Origin: Penelope pileata
Lineage: Eukaryota > Chordata > Aves > Galliformes > Cracidae
Assembly (NCBI GenBank): GCA_013396635.1
Contig: WBMW01003836.1
Location: 309,469-373,468 of the forward strand
Reading direction: 5' to 3'
Length of the DNA: 64,000 nucleotides
Shown: piece by piece, positions 50,201 to 61,628 of the stretch
How positions within the stretch are numbered: position 1 is the first letter of the stretch
Layout: each line of letters begins with the position of its first letter
Translations under genes and position numbers: made by a program
Notes under the pieces: model-generated
What the model saw: only the letters and a program-made list of their open reading frames with translations
The model's database searches: none
What the model was told of the DNA's origin: nothing

Positions 50201-50671
50201 CAATGCCACCTTCCTCTGGAGATCTCAGCTCCTGGGGGCTGCAGTCCTGAAGCATGTGAGGATTGCTGGCAGGGAGGCTGGGAGCAGTGGCTGTCAGGAG
50301 CAGTGGCTCTGCAGGAGGCTAAATAGAAAACATATGAATGTGCAATCCTTGGAGGAAAGAAAAGTATGCAGCGCTGGAATTCCTTCTGCTATGTTAGTCT
50401 TTGCATTTCTTTTTGTGATAAGGCTCAGTGGGACTATTTTATGTTTTCTGCCTTCTTCCTGCAGGTGATGTTGGAATCTTCAGTCTATTTGACGCTGGCA
50501 GTTTACAGCGGCTGCTGCCTGCTGGCTGCTGTGGCTTCCTTCTTCTTGCCCATTGAAACAAAAGGTCGTGGCTTACAGGAGTCCAGCCACAGAGAATGGG
50601 GACAGGAGATGGTTGGGAGAGGATCTCATTCCCCAGGAGTCACCAGGTCTAACTCTGGCTCACAGGAATGA
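32222..50671 (+). CDS. SVOP: Synaptic vesicle 2-related protein (MFS transporter), complete
   Basis: Twelve-helix major facilitator protein of neuronal and endocrine vesicles, related to SV2; the transported substrate is unknown. Coding exons: 32222-32256, 35535-35695, 36927-37012, 37721-37819, 39102-39173, 39671-39795, 42389-42452, 43964-44089, 44898-45026, 46165-46238, 46563-46639, 47563-47670, 48840-48951, 49524-49605, 49836-49925, 50465-50671. They sum to 1647 nt, 548 aa, the same length as human. MFS loop motifs appear after helix 2 ([14 protein letters not shown]) and after helix 8 (DRIGRKKT). Acidic, charged N-terminus ([12 protein letters not shown]) and Ser-rich C-terminal tail (TRSNSGSQE) face the cytosol. 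All introns are GT-AG except intron 3, which uses a GC donor (GG|GCAAGT at 37013). Intron 1 is 3.3 kb. No frame disruption. Confidence 0.97.
47974..48000 (+). repeat. Interstitial telomere-like repeat
   Basis: GGGTTAGGGGTAGGGTTAGG followed by GTTAGGG gives about four TTAGGG-type units with one imperfect join. It lies in the SVOP intron between exons 47563-47670 and 48840-48951, far from a chromosome end, with the G-rich strand in the sense orientation. Confidence 0.85.
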
Positions 50672-51015
50672 TGAGACATGAAATCCTGCCGAAAGAAAGG
50701 ATGGAATGAGCAAGATGTGTTCCACGAAGTCCAACCCTGAAGCGTAGAAAGCAGACCATACCGTCACTGCCAACGTCATCTGTCCAACTGCAGGAACTTT
50801 TGGGTTGACCCTAAGTCAATTGTGTCTCTGCTGCTCTTTGCTCACACTCATAAAAACTTTACTTCAGTGTTTGGAGGCATTTGATCCAGACACGGTTTGA
50901 AATTTAGCAGGAAAGGTTTTTCTTAAGCCTGTCGTGCTTGCATGGTCAGCAATTCAGCTTAAAATGTCCCGTGTCAAGCAAATAGCTCACTGAATGCCAC
51001 TCGGTATAAGCTGTC

Positions 51016-51021
51016 ATTAAA
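51016..51021 (+). terminator. Candidate proximal SVOP polyadenylation signal (ATTAAA)
   Basis: ATTAAA variant hexamer 345 bp after the SVOP stop, in GTCATTAAACTAATG. Could give a short 3' UTR; weaker than the canonical AATAAA further downstream. Confidence 0.3.
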
Positions 51022-53766
51022 CTAATGTACTCTTGATGCCTAAAAACAAAGGATTACTATTTATTGTGTACCTGGCATAGCACACGGTGGGTTCCATACA
51101 CCACAAAATAGGTTTTATGAATTTATGCCTGCCTTGCACTTTTTAGCCATCGACACCAACAAAATGCAGTAACAGCAAGCCACCAATGCTTTCTAGTTCC
51201 TTGCTCACGGGTTCTGCTCCTTGGGAATCAACGGGCACTGCAAGTGAGATTGCTTGGGAGCTGTCTCCTGGCAGGTGGTTTGAGCTGGTGAGGAGTGGTG
51301 TTTGTCACAGCGATGGAGCCTCATCTGGGAAATGTAGACCTCAATGGTCTGGAGCAGAATGTGACTTTTCTGACGTTGCCAGAAGCACTGAGCACTCTGT
51401 CTGTTGCTTGGTGAAGGCTGCTGCAGCTGTGCTGCTGTCTCTGTGTGTGGAGGTGCACGCTGTGGTTTTCTGCATGGCCCAGGGCTGCTTCTGCTCAGCT
51501 TGCCTGGGTGTGTTCCTGCAGGGCCGTACCCAGAGCCGCTGGTGAAGGTGCCTCAGTCTGGACAGCGGAGCGGAGCAGGTCAGGGGGGGCTGCTTTCAAG
51601 TGTCTCCCCCCAGCAGCTGATCTCCTGGCAGCTGGACTGGGCTTTTCAAGAGCTGCAGATTGTGCATCGACTGCGATGTCAAGCTGGTGACAAAGGAACG
51701 TAGCTGGCATCGTGTCACGAACCAACAAACACCCTGGGAAGAGCCAAACCACAGCCTCCATGGAAGAGGAACTTCCCTCCTTCAGATGCAGCTCCCCTGG
51801 GGAGGCTGGTGGTCCTGCTCGTGTTGGAGAACATAACAGAGCTCAGGTTGGGATGAGTTTGTCTCGTTTGTCAGAAATCTGTCTGCGGGGAGTCACACCT
51901 CAGCGTCTGTGGACACACAGCAACAGAACACAAAGGGAAGCTGAGGGCTGTCGTATCCATGTGGCAGTTTATTTTCTGGATTCCAAATGTGAGATGGGCT
52001 GTAAGGGAGCTCGCTGGGCTGCAGGAGAGCAGTGCGTTTTTCTAATACACGTGGTCAGCTGTCTCCCATAAACATAGGTAAGTGTGCAATGAATTTTGCA
52101 CTGCAGAGCATTTCAAGTGTTCTGGGAAGCAAGGCTCTGTTCTGTGGGGCAGTAACACCGAGTCTGTTTGGGTGCAATACAGATGAACACAGCTGGGGTT
52201 CACCTCTCACTTAGGGATTTGCAGCAACGTGGTGCAGTGCAGTGCTCCAGGGCGTGTTAGTTAGGCTGGGAAAATCAGAAGCGGATAATTCCTCAGAGAG
52301 ACTAATAAAAAAAAAAGGCCAAAGAGTTTGTTGCTGTTCCGTGTTTGAGTATCTTCTGCTGAGAAAAGTTCGAGTTTGACAAGGCACCAGCACGTCTGTC
52401 CTCTCCTTCCCCACTTTGGAGGTGGCTGCAGTGAGAGGCTCCAGGAGCAGGCGGTGCCAGCAGGCAAACCTTCCTTGCCATGGTGACGTGGGGATGCAGC
52501 TCAGCTCGCAGGGATGCTGCTGCAGGTGTGGCTGATGATGTTGGGACACGCTGCCTGTCCCAGCAGCTGGTGCTTCGTGTAGGTTTGGTTCTCCTTGTCC
52601 CTGCTGTGTCTGTGTCCTGTGTGCTCAGCCTCCAGCCAGCTCAGGCTCCAGTCAGTCCTCAGCAAGCAGCCAGGGCTCCCATGGGGCTGACAACCAGTGT
52701 GGGTGATTTGTTCCCACCTCCTCTTGTTGGGCTGTAGGGGGATGATTTTCCCTGATGTACTGTGCAACTGGGGTGGCTCCGTGCAGCCTCAAAGCAGAGA
52801 GCATCGACGTGTTTCCCTTGGATGTGGGAGGGATGGCCAAGGCCCTGGCAGGGGGAAGCACCTCCTGGCTGTGTTTAGGGCACAGGATGGCACAGGAGCC
52901 AGTGAGCCGGGCCCCTGCTGTGTCTTTGCAGAGCGTGGACACCTGGCTGGGTGTGCTTCTGCGTTGCTTTTGCAACCCCAAACCCATCCGTTGTGCTGAC
53001 AGGTTGGTGTGGCCCCAAAGCTGGAGGGTCTGTAGGAGAACTCAGCTGGCTGTGAGCCCACCTGAGAGGCCAGGGGGAAGGAGTGCCACCGTACAGCCCC
53101 GCTGCTGCCTTGGTTACTGAAAGCTTTTTGGTTAAAATCTGCTTTCCTGGTGTTAATGGCCACATAGCACTTCATTTCTGTGTGTGTGTCACTATTCAAC
53201 AGCATTGCAACGGCCTTCAAAGTGTGCCCTCAGCGATTTTAAGGAAGAACATCCATCCGATAATCCTGCACGTACGTAAACTTCAGGCAGGATGTTCCCC
53301 AGGTGAAGATGCACAGGCGCAGTGCAAAGCCTTTCGGTGCTGTTGAGTCATTCAGTTTTAACCTGTGACATTTACAGTATTAAAAAAAAAAGAAATGATG
53401 ATAACTGAAGGCATTTTTGCTTTTTAGTTTTTATGAATTCTGTGCTGAGAATGTATATAATGACACAAACGCCAAGCTGGGTCCTGCTGGGACGGCTTCA
53501 CGTTCTGGGACTTGGGTTTGCCAGCCCCAGGGCTCTCTGAGCGTGGGCTGTGGGGGCTGAGGGCAGGAAGGAGCCCCCAGGAAGGAGCTCAACACAGAGC
53601 TCAGGCTTTGCAGGCTCTTGATTATTATCAATAAGGGAAGGATCTGTTAGACAGCTCGCTGAGAAAGGGAAGAAGCTCCGGGTGGATGCACAGGAGCCTA
53701 CAAACAACCACGAGTTGGGTTTTGGTAACAGGGCAATGCTGCTGGTGTGCATCACAAGCTCCCACA

Positions 53767-53822
53767 GGTTGGATCACACAGGTTGGATCACACAGGTTGG
53801 TTCACACAGATTGTTTTACACA
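53767..53822. repeat. Tandem repeat, 14 bp x 4
   Basis: Four contiguous 14-bp units, GGTTGGATCACACA twice, then GGTTGGTTCACACA and GATTGTTTTACACA, diverging progressively to the right. Lies in the SVOP 3' region. Confidence 0.9.
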
Positions 53823-54207
53823 CCGCCGAGGAGCTGTCACAAAGGAATTAATCAAGCTCGTCCATTTAAAACAACAAAGCCAGCTCATTTTGGGTTCTGA
53901 TGGAGAGCAAACAGAGCTGTGGGATTCAGAGTTTTGTTAACCGTCCGATGTCTCAATGTGCAAAGCTGTTGTGGGAAAAATAATTCTCCAGGTGTGCTTT
54001 GATGGAATGATTCAGTCTCCCTAAATGCTTGCCGAAAGAACATTGAATGTTTTCTTGTGTTTGAATGTACAGTTTCTAAGCTGGATACATTTTAATGTTG
54101 AAAAACTTTGTGTATATCAAGCTTGTTGTAAAATAACCCCTCGGTTCCTCTGTTACTGATGCAACGTCGGATAGTTTAATCCCACACTAGATATTTTACG
54201 TTGAACA

Positions 54208-54213
54208 AATAAA
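54208..54213 (+). terminator. Candidate distal SVOP polyadenylation signal (AATAAA)
   Basis: Canonical AATAAA in GAACAAATAAATAG followed by a T-rich element (AGTTTTTTCAG), 3.5 kb after the stop codon. The stretch before it is AT-richer than the sequence after it, as expected at the end of a long 3' UTR. Confidence 0.45.
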
Positions 54214-57200
54214 TAGTTTTTTCAGTAAAAAATGCTTTTGGCTGTTCCATGGGGCTTTTCCCAAGGGTGGGTGAGTGACTGACTTCCCTGATTCTAACTC
54301 GAATGCTTTTGTGCTGGTGCTCAGGTGCCCTGGGATGCAGAGTCCCACCCCGGGGATGGGAACAGCACGGAGGTGTTTGTATCACGGAAGCAGTTCTTAG
54401 GGAGAACATTCATCCTTCTGGGTTTTCTGTGAATTTTTGGCACCCTCAGCCATTCCCAAAGCTCCTTCTGCTCTCCAAAATGCCAGAGCTGCCGTGTGCC
54501 TGCAGAGGATGACTCCACTGACCCTTGATGTGTTCCCAGCTCTGTTTTGTGTCACGTGCATCCACTGCTGAGAACTCCGGGTTGGTGCAACGTGCTGATG
54601 CTGGCCCCTGGAGACGGCATTGCTCGCCTCTCAAGAAAGCACTCGCAGCAGCTCCTGCACTGCTCCTCTCTTACCATTGCCACAAAAACGAACTTAACTC
54701 TCCACGACTCTCCTGTCCCACAGTGCTTCGTGCACGGCTCCCAGCAGTGTAAGACACCTTTCCTGTAGCTCTCATCTCACAGATGCTGGTGTCCCAAGGA
54801 GCTCTGCCCAGGTCTGTGGGCTCCCATTGGGCCGGGGGCTGTTGGCAGCGGCGTGCAGGGACGCACACCCACGATTTCACACTGCGGTATTTCAGGTTCG
54901 TTTCTCTACTCAAAGTAAAACCACAGCTCTTCCTTCTGCGGGATGAAATGCCCAGGAAAAATGCATCCTAAACACTGGGGAGAGGGAAGGATGATCTGCT
55001 GAGTGTTGCTGTTAAATCAGCATCTGAGGCCCAGCCCATGCTGTCGTTAATAAGAGAAAGCATCGCCATGAATGTGACCTTTATTGTGCACACACGTTGC
55101 ATTGTGACCTTGTAGAAAATAAGCAAAATTAGACTGCAAATAGAAATGATTAGGTGTGGGATTCTATTTATTTCTTTCCTAAGAGGCCACGTGAGGCTGC
55201 ACTTGTCACCCTGAGCGGTGCAGGATGGCTGCTCCTAAGGGCCCAAAGATCAGAAGAATCGACTGCTCCCTGCTTGCTGCTGCACCCTGCTCATGGAGTG
55301 CAGCTCTCCTGAAATCAGCAGTTTGGGTTTACAGCGGTGCAAATGGGAGGAGAACACAGCCCTTCAGATCATGTATTTGGGTTGAGTGAACTCGAGTGGA
55401 TGCCATTCCACTGCACGGCTTTGCTCAGGCAGCAGCACAGACCGTCAGGTTTAGCATCCATCAGTGGGAATTTTCTCCAGGCATTGTCTTTTTGCTGCCC
55501 TTTGCTGGACGATAACCCTCTGCAGGTGGCTGCAGGTGAGCTGCCAGCTGAAGGGGGAAACCCTTTTGGGAGACAGACTGGGCAGGACGGGGGCTCCTAT
55601 TCTTCCTGGGTCAATCTTGCTTTTTTTAACACGCTGCAGAGGTGCATCGGGTACCAGAAAAGAACCCTGCTCTTCAACACGTGCTCCACGTTGGGGGACG
55701 GAGCTGCTCTGCCCTGGGCAGTGCTGTGGCTCCGCAGCAGTCTCCCGTCATCGTGCTGCGGTGGTGGCCGTGCCGGGCTGCTCGGAGGGGCTCTGCTCTG
55801 CGGCTGGGTGACAGCCAGGAGGCAGGGAGCAGCCCTGCCACCAGCAGGTGTTTCATCCTTGGCAGAGATGGAGGCAGCACCGGTGTCAGCGCAGCGTTGC
55901 AGCCAGGCAGCCTTTGGCACCCGCTCGTGTTGGTGCCGTTGATCGCTGTCCTGTGCACGGTGTCACTTTGCGCCCGAGCTCTGCAGGGGTGACAATTCCC
56001 ACCTGATGGCACTTAGAGGTGAGCACCGAGGATGCAAAGGGAGGAGAGGAAGGAAAAGGGGACAGGGCAGCACCTTTGAGAAATTCTGGCCCTTTTGGTG
56101 AGAGGAACCATTGCTGCACGTGGGGCAGGGCAGACAGCTGCCTCGTGCACTCAGCAAAGGCTGTGGCTGTGCGCGGGCTGCTCACGGCTCGCAGCTGAGG
56201 AGCTCACACCGTGCACAGTCACACAGTGCTCAGGGGGAAACCAGGTCACAGCATCCCCTGGGGCTGTGCTGGCACAGTGACCTCCACAGCACTTCAGCCA
56301 CGGAGCCAAGCCTCCCTCGTGCCCTGGGGGCAGCGGATCTCTCGTGCACGGACCACACTGAGCAGCACTGGGTGCTCGTTGCTTCCTGCAGAGCCTCCAC
56401 AGCTTTCCCTGGGGAACCTGCAGCACCCATCAGCTCCTTTGGGAGGGTACAGGCTCAGGTGAGGGGCACCTTGATGGGACCACTGAATCCAGATCCCTGG
56501 GATGAGCCCAGCCACGCTGCAGCAGCCGTCATTCATTGGGCTTTGGATTGATGTGCCTCAACCACCCAGCTCCTTTCTGCTTGTGAAGTCAGGAAAGGCA
56601 AACGGCACAGAACAACTGCCAACCCCAATCTTCAGCATCTCCAAACCCTGACTGTGTCCCTGCCTCCCGGGAGCTGTCCCTGCCTCCTGGGAGCTGCGCA
56701 GCCCCGGGGCCGCCTCCAGCCACGTCTCAGGGCCGAGGCAAAGGAGGAGCCGCAGCGCCCGTGGGAGCTTTAGGGACGAGCACAGCTACTTTGCGTACGC
56801 TCTGCGCTATATATAGAACCTGGCACAGTGCACAGCGCTGGAACATGTTGCTTTTGTTACTAAAAACACCCTCTGGAAAGCCCATTTTAGGTAAGTGCTG
56901 CTGTCTGCTGCCGGATACACTAACCAGGTGCTGCCGAGCCGCGCTTCGTCCTGGCACTGGCGGAAGGAGAGCGATGGCAGCAGCAGCACGTGCTCCTGGA
57001 GCTGGTGTCACCTCCCCGAGCCTCTTCCCACTAAGGAGCTTTTGCCTCCCGGGGGGAGCTCACAAATCCAATTACACCCGGGTGTCTGAGCAGCACTGGG
57101 ACCTCGGGTGGCACCGGCTCGCTTTCAGATCCCGTCCCGCGGCGCAGACGAACCCCGGCGCTGCCAAGGCTTCGGCTGAACTCTGCCTGTCCTTTGCAGA

Positions 57201-57445
57201 CTGATCCCCGGGACAGCAGTGCACTTTGCCACAGATAATTAGTCCACATGTTAAAGCACTTCCTTTGGGGAGGTTGCACGAGGCCACGGAGGAGGGAATT
57301 CGGCCGTCTGGCAAACGGCACCGGGAGCAGCCCCAAAGCGAGACGGGAGGGGCGGGCAGCCCATGTGCACCGCTGTGTTCTCTGCATCTTTCTGCTGTGA
57401 TTTCACTGCCGTTGCTGTCACAATGCCCCCAGCCAAGCAGGGCAC

Positions 57446-60400
57446 TCACAGGTGGGACAGGGGCTGCCCCTCCTGCAGGATGCTCCCGAGCAGCCGCGCC
57501 GCGGCCATGGCGCAGCCCCAGTGGATGGTGATCCCAAAGCCGCCGTGGCCGTAGTTGTGTATCACCTGGGGGGGAGAGAGGGAGAGCCCAGGTAAACAGC
57601 TTCACTGCAGCCAGAGCCTGCCTTGCTGCTGGGATGGACGGCGGTGCTGCTCCTGTGCTGGGCGGTGTGGGTGCAGCGTGCTGGGAGCGGCACGGAGCGA
57701 CCCGTGCAGCGCTGCAAGCACAGCATCGCCCTGCGCCGTGCTTTGGGCTTTGCTAAGTACACTGAGTCCTTCCCAAGGCTTCCCTGAGCCTATGTTCATT
57801 ACATTTAACTACTTTTTGCAGTCACCATCCCCTTTGGAGTTTTCATCTCTGCTTCAAAGCTGCACAGAGGTGCACGCCCGATCCACCGTTCCCTGCACAG
57901 GGGCTGCTGGGGAGCTTCCAGGGGGAAGCACTGAGTGCTGGGCTCCCGGGATGGGCAGCGCAGGGCAGCAGTGCCATTCCCAGCCTCTTTGCTACAAACA
58001 GACACCAGCGGGGCTTGGTGCCTCTCCATTTTCCTCTGTCCGTGAAGGACTGAGCTCCAGCTGCAGGTTTTCCTTTGGCGAGAGCACTCCCTGCCCACTC
58101 TCCCCCTAAATCCACCATAATGTTTTTGGTACTTCTCTCTGAGCCGGGCTGGAACCGGCTCAAGGATTCACCATTGGGAGAGAGGAGATGGAGCGGGGAT
58201 GGCTGAGTGTGGGCCGTGTGCCAGCCCAGCTCACAGCGACCGCTGCCCAATTAGCGCCGCGCCTAACGAGCACTGTACCTCTCCCCGTGAGCGCCCGTGG
58301 CCGATGCTCTCCCGCTCCAGGCGAACGCTGGGCCGTGCCGGCCGCAGGCCGCTCCACTCCTGCATGATCTCTGCTTTCTGCAAGCAGACACCCATCAGCG
58401 TGGCACGGCTCTGACTCACAGCAGCCAAAATCCCCCCAGGAGGGCTCGCAGGAACCCCCCGGGTTTGCTGAAGGCAGGTGCTGAGCTGCTGATTTTGGGG
58501 TCCCCCACCTGCAGGGCGGGCAGCAGGCGGCAGCACCTCTCCCAGACGGAGCTGTGGTCCTGGGCGCTGTTCTCTTCGCTCCAGTTGCCTTCCTGGTAGA
58601 TCCCTCCCAACACCGTCAGCTCGCTCCTGCACCAAGAGCACAACCGATGGGTCCAGCAGCCCCAGGGTGCCTCGCAGGGACCCACGGGGTGCGGGTCAGA
58701 TGTATGGGTGCTGCCATGCCTGCAGCGTGCTCCCCTGCGAGATGCCCTCGTGCCCAGCAGGCAGCAGGGCGCTGCTCATTAAGCAATATCAGCACCCAAA
58801 AGGCCTTGGCCTGGGCTGAGCAAAGGGCTGCTTGCATCTCCTATGGAGCGCGCCCGCCGAGGGACCGGGTGCCCCTGGGGAGCACAGATTCCCACCGCGT
58901 TCTGCTGCCCTTGGAGCCAGCCCGGTGCCCGGCTGCGGCAGTGCCAGCACAAACAAAGGTGTGCAGAGAGGAATTTCTGTGTAGTTGGGACCGTGATAAG
59001 AGATCGCTCAGAGCGCTTTGCCTGGGAGCTGGGAGCATTCAAAGCTCCTAATTGTGGAAGGGCTGCTCCCCTAACCCCGAGTGTCAGCACGGGGAAGTGC
59101 CGGAATGCAGCAGTCAGGTTACAGCTGGAGAAGCTCTCTGTTGCCAAAGCGGGGTGGATGGCTGCTCCCGGTGGGAAGCAGTGCCAGGTGAGTGCTGGAA
59201 GCTCTGCCTGGCACCGCTGAGCTCTGCAGGTGGCTCCGCTCCCCAGTAAGGGACAGGGACGGGGAACTCAGAGCCCAGACGTCAGCACGGAGCCGCACTG
59301 GGGTCGGTGCTCTGAGTGCCATCAGCAGAGCATCGCTAGCACCAGCCCCGCTGCCACCTACCCCGGTATGATGTAGGGCGAGCTGTAGATCCCCGACTCC
59401 ATGTTGTGAGTGATGACAAAGTGCTTCACCCACGGGGCCAGGACCTGGGGGAGGAAGGCAGGAGGGTGACGGGTGCCCGGCAGGGATGCAGCGTGCGTGT
59501 AGCACAGGCGCTGGCCTCACCTTGATGATCTGCCCGCGGGCTGGCTGCAGTGCTGGGTCTGGCTGCAGCTCCCCAGCACGGACCCCAGTGCAGTTGACGA
59601 CAACATGGACACCCTGGGTGAACAGCTAACAAGAGACAGAGGCAGTGTGGTGAGCAGCGTGCAGACAGCAACGCTGCCCTGGGGGGCACGAGATTCCTGC
59701 ACCAACATCGAACCAACATTTGGTCCAGCGCTTGGACAATGAACAAAACAGAAGGGCCAGACCCAGGGCATCACTTCCCCACGCATGCTGGCAAGGGAAC
59801 TGTTTGCATTTTAAGGCACTGCTGATGCCTGCTGCATCGTGGCTCTGCACCAGCCCAAAGCTCTGTTGGGGCACGGTGCTTTGGGGTGGTGGGGGATGGC
59901 CCCACAGCTCCTCCTGCCCCCTGCTCCCCCTGTTCCCAGCTCACCTCCTGGAAGGACTCGACCTTCCTGTGGAAGAACTTCACGCCTCTCTGCGCCAGCC
60001 TGGAAGAGCAAGTTCATCTGTCACCAGCAAATAAAAGCAAATGTACCATCCAAATTGGTGCTCGTAATCGATGCACACAGCAGGTACGGCTTGTTGCTCT
60101 GTGTAATAAACATCTGCAGGCTTCTCAGCAGTTCCTAAATGGCCTCCAGTCATTATGGGCTTGTTTCTCCAATGGCCTGGAGCCCTGCTGAGCCCTCCAG
60201 CAGCTCCAGGTCAAGCAGGGAGGAGGCAGCGGGGCTCAGCGCTCACCTGTTGGTGAGCCAGGGCAGATAGCTCCTGCACTCCAGCATCAGCGCGGTGTTG
60301 AACCAGCCGTAGCTGAAAGACACGAGGAGAGAACGCGATAAGGAGCACGAGGGCGGCCGCATCCTGCCCCACGCCCTGGCACAACCAGGCGTTGTTTTTA

Positions 60401-61628
60401 ACCCTGTTTACAGCCCAGCTGATTTTCTTCCCCGAGTTCAGCAGTATCTGGTGAAATGAGAGAGGGGGCTGGAATGGTTTCCATGCATTGTTGTTGCTTT
60501 CTTTAGGGCAATTCGTACTTATTTTAAGGGAAGCAGCTGCGATGGAGCCCAGCTCCATCCCATACGGGCCAGCAGAGGAAACCCTCCAGAAAAGGGCCTG
60601 AAAATACCTGTAACCAGGGAAGAGTTTGAGCTCCTGTGGTGTCAAGTGCCTGAAGCCGAGGACAATGTTCTTCCAAGATGGGTCCTGCAAAGGGAAGAAG
60701 GTCCAACGTCACCCAAATGGCTGTAACCAATTGTGGAACTGAAGTGATGGGGACGTTGCTGCTGCCCAGCCCCAGCCCAGGAACACAAACCTGCCCACCC
60801 CTGGGCTCCCCAGGGCTGGGGCCCCTCCTGCCCCCTGCATCCCGCTCCTTACCGGCACAGGCTGTGTAAACAGGTTGTAGCCAGAAATCAGGAAAAGTCC
60901 CATTTCCTTTGCTTCCGGTGAGTTGAGGTGCCCCAGGAGGTGCTCAAAGGTCTCCTTGTTCCACAGCCTGCGGGGAAAGCACAGCAGCAGCGGCTCCAGC
61001 ACCCCACGGAGCCACCAGCCATGCAAGTGCAAGATGAGGGGCAGCTGCAGCGAGGAAGGATGCACGCTTCACAGAACCAGAGAATCACAGAAACGTAGGG
61101 CCAACCTGCGGTCAACCACCGGTCAGTCATTGGCCTACCATTGGTCAACCATTGGCCAACAGGGACACCCAGGTCTTTCTCTGCAGAGCTCCTTTCCAGC
61201 AGCTCAGCCCCCACCCTCTGTACTGATCACAGAATAGTTCAGGTTGGAAGGGACCTCTAAGATCATCCAGTTCCAAGCTGGGGCACCACAGCTTCTCTGT
61301 TGCATGCAGTTGTCCTTCCCCATGTGTAGGACTCTACACCTGCCCTCTGTGAACCTCACAAGGTTCTTCTCCACCCAACTGTGGGCTCCCCGGCCAGGGA
61401 CACCCCTCAGGGCGACGGAACCCCCCTGACTCACGTCTCCTGCAGGTCGCCGTGGTCGCTCACGTAGGGCTGCCACAGGCCCGCGGCCCCATCGCTGGTG
61501 GTGTGCGGCGTGAAGCGGTCGGCGTAGACCTCCAGCTGCAGCCGGGGCACCAGCGCGTGAAAGCGGTCGTGGATGCACAGGGCGGTGGAGAGGCCGATCA
61601 CCCCAGCACCGATGATGGCGACGCGCAT
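57446..61628 (-). CDS. DAO: D-amino-acid oxidase, complete
   Basis: FAD enzyme of peroxisomes that oxidises neutral D-amino acids such as D-serine to 2-oxo acids, ammonia and H2O2. Coding exons 5' to 3': 61435-61628, 60853-60967, 60608-60684, 60247-60312, 59945-59999, 59521-59625, 59362-59444, 58509-58626, 58279-58377, 57446-57565. Phases agree, giving 343 aa (human 347). The N-terminus MRVAIIGAGVIGLSTALC holds the dinucleotide fold GxGxxG. Later motifs are AAGLWQPY, FLISGYNLF, VVVNCTGVRAGELQ, substrate-side tyrosines in GIYSSPYIIP, the substrate-binding arginine region GLRPARPSVRLE and HNYGHGGFGITIHWGCA. The C-terminus ends in SHL, a peroxisomal PTS1 as in mammals. An AG acceptor at 59626-59627 was chosen over one 12 nt downstream because it keeps the family length. 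The 5' UTR appears to start at an acceptor near 61639. Confidence 0.97.
61105..61162. repeat. Degenerate short repeat in DAO intron 1
   Basis: Several imperfect 12-14-bp units of the form CATTGGTCAACC / CATTGGCCAAC are packed into about 58 bp. They contain multiple ATTGG pentamers. They look like a decayed microsatellite between CR1 pieces; no function is claimed. Confidence 0.6.
61224..61410 (-). mobile_element. CR1 LINE 3' region, inverted, in DAO intron 1
   Basis: The plus strand reads ATCACAGAATAGTTCAGG, then GGAAGGGACCTCTAAGATCA and CATCCAGTTCCAAGC, the reverse complement of a CR1 3' end. It continues into subterminal CR1 sequence (GAACCTCACAAGGTTCTTCT). It ends about 25 bp from DAO coding exon 1. 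A second short CR1-like end may lie at 61072-61100. Confidence 0.85.

Larger units (their letters stand above)
50672..57445. other. Convergent 3' region of SVOP and DAO
   Basis: 6.8 kb with no recognised exon on either strand. The left part (to about 54230) is AT-richer and is probably SVOP 3' UTR, ending at an AATAAA at 54208-54213; an earlier ATTAAA lies at 51016-51021. The right part (about 55500-57445) is GC-rich and has many long open frames that reflect base composition, not genes. It contains a 14-bp minisatellite. Confidence 0.55.

Noticed and set aside
55337..57204. Many long ORFs on both strands in the SVOP-DAO spacer
   Set aside because: GC-rich sequence with few stop codons; no conserved motifs, consistent exon phases or splice sites supporting a gene.
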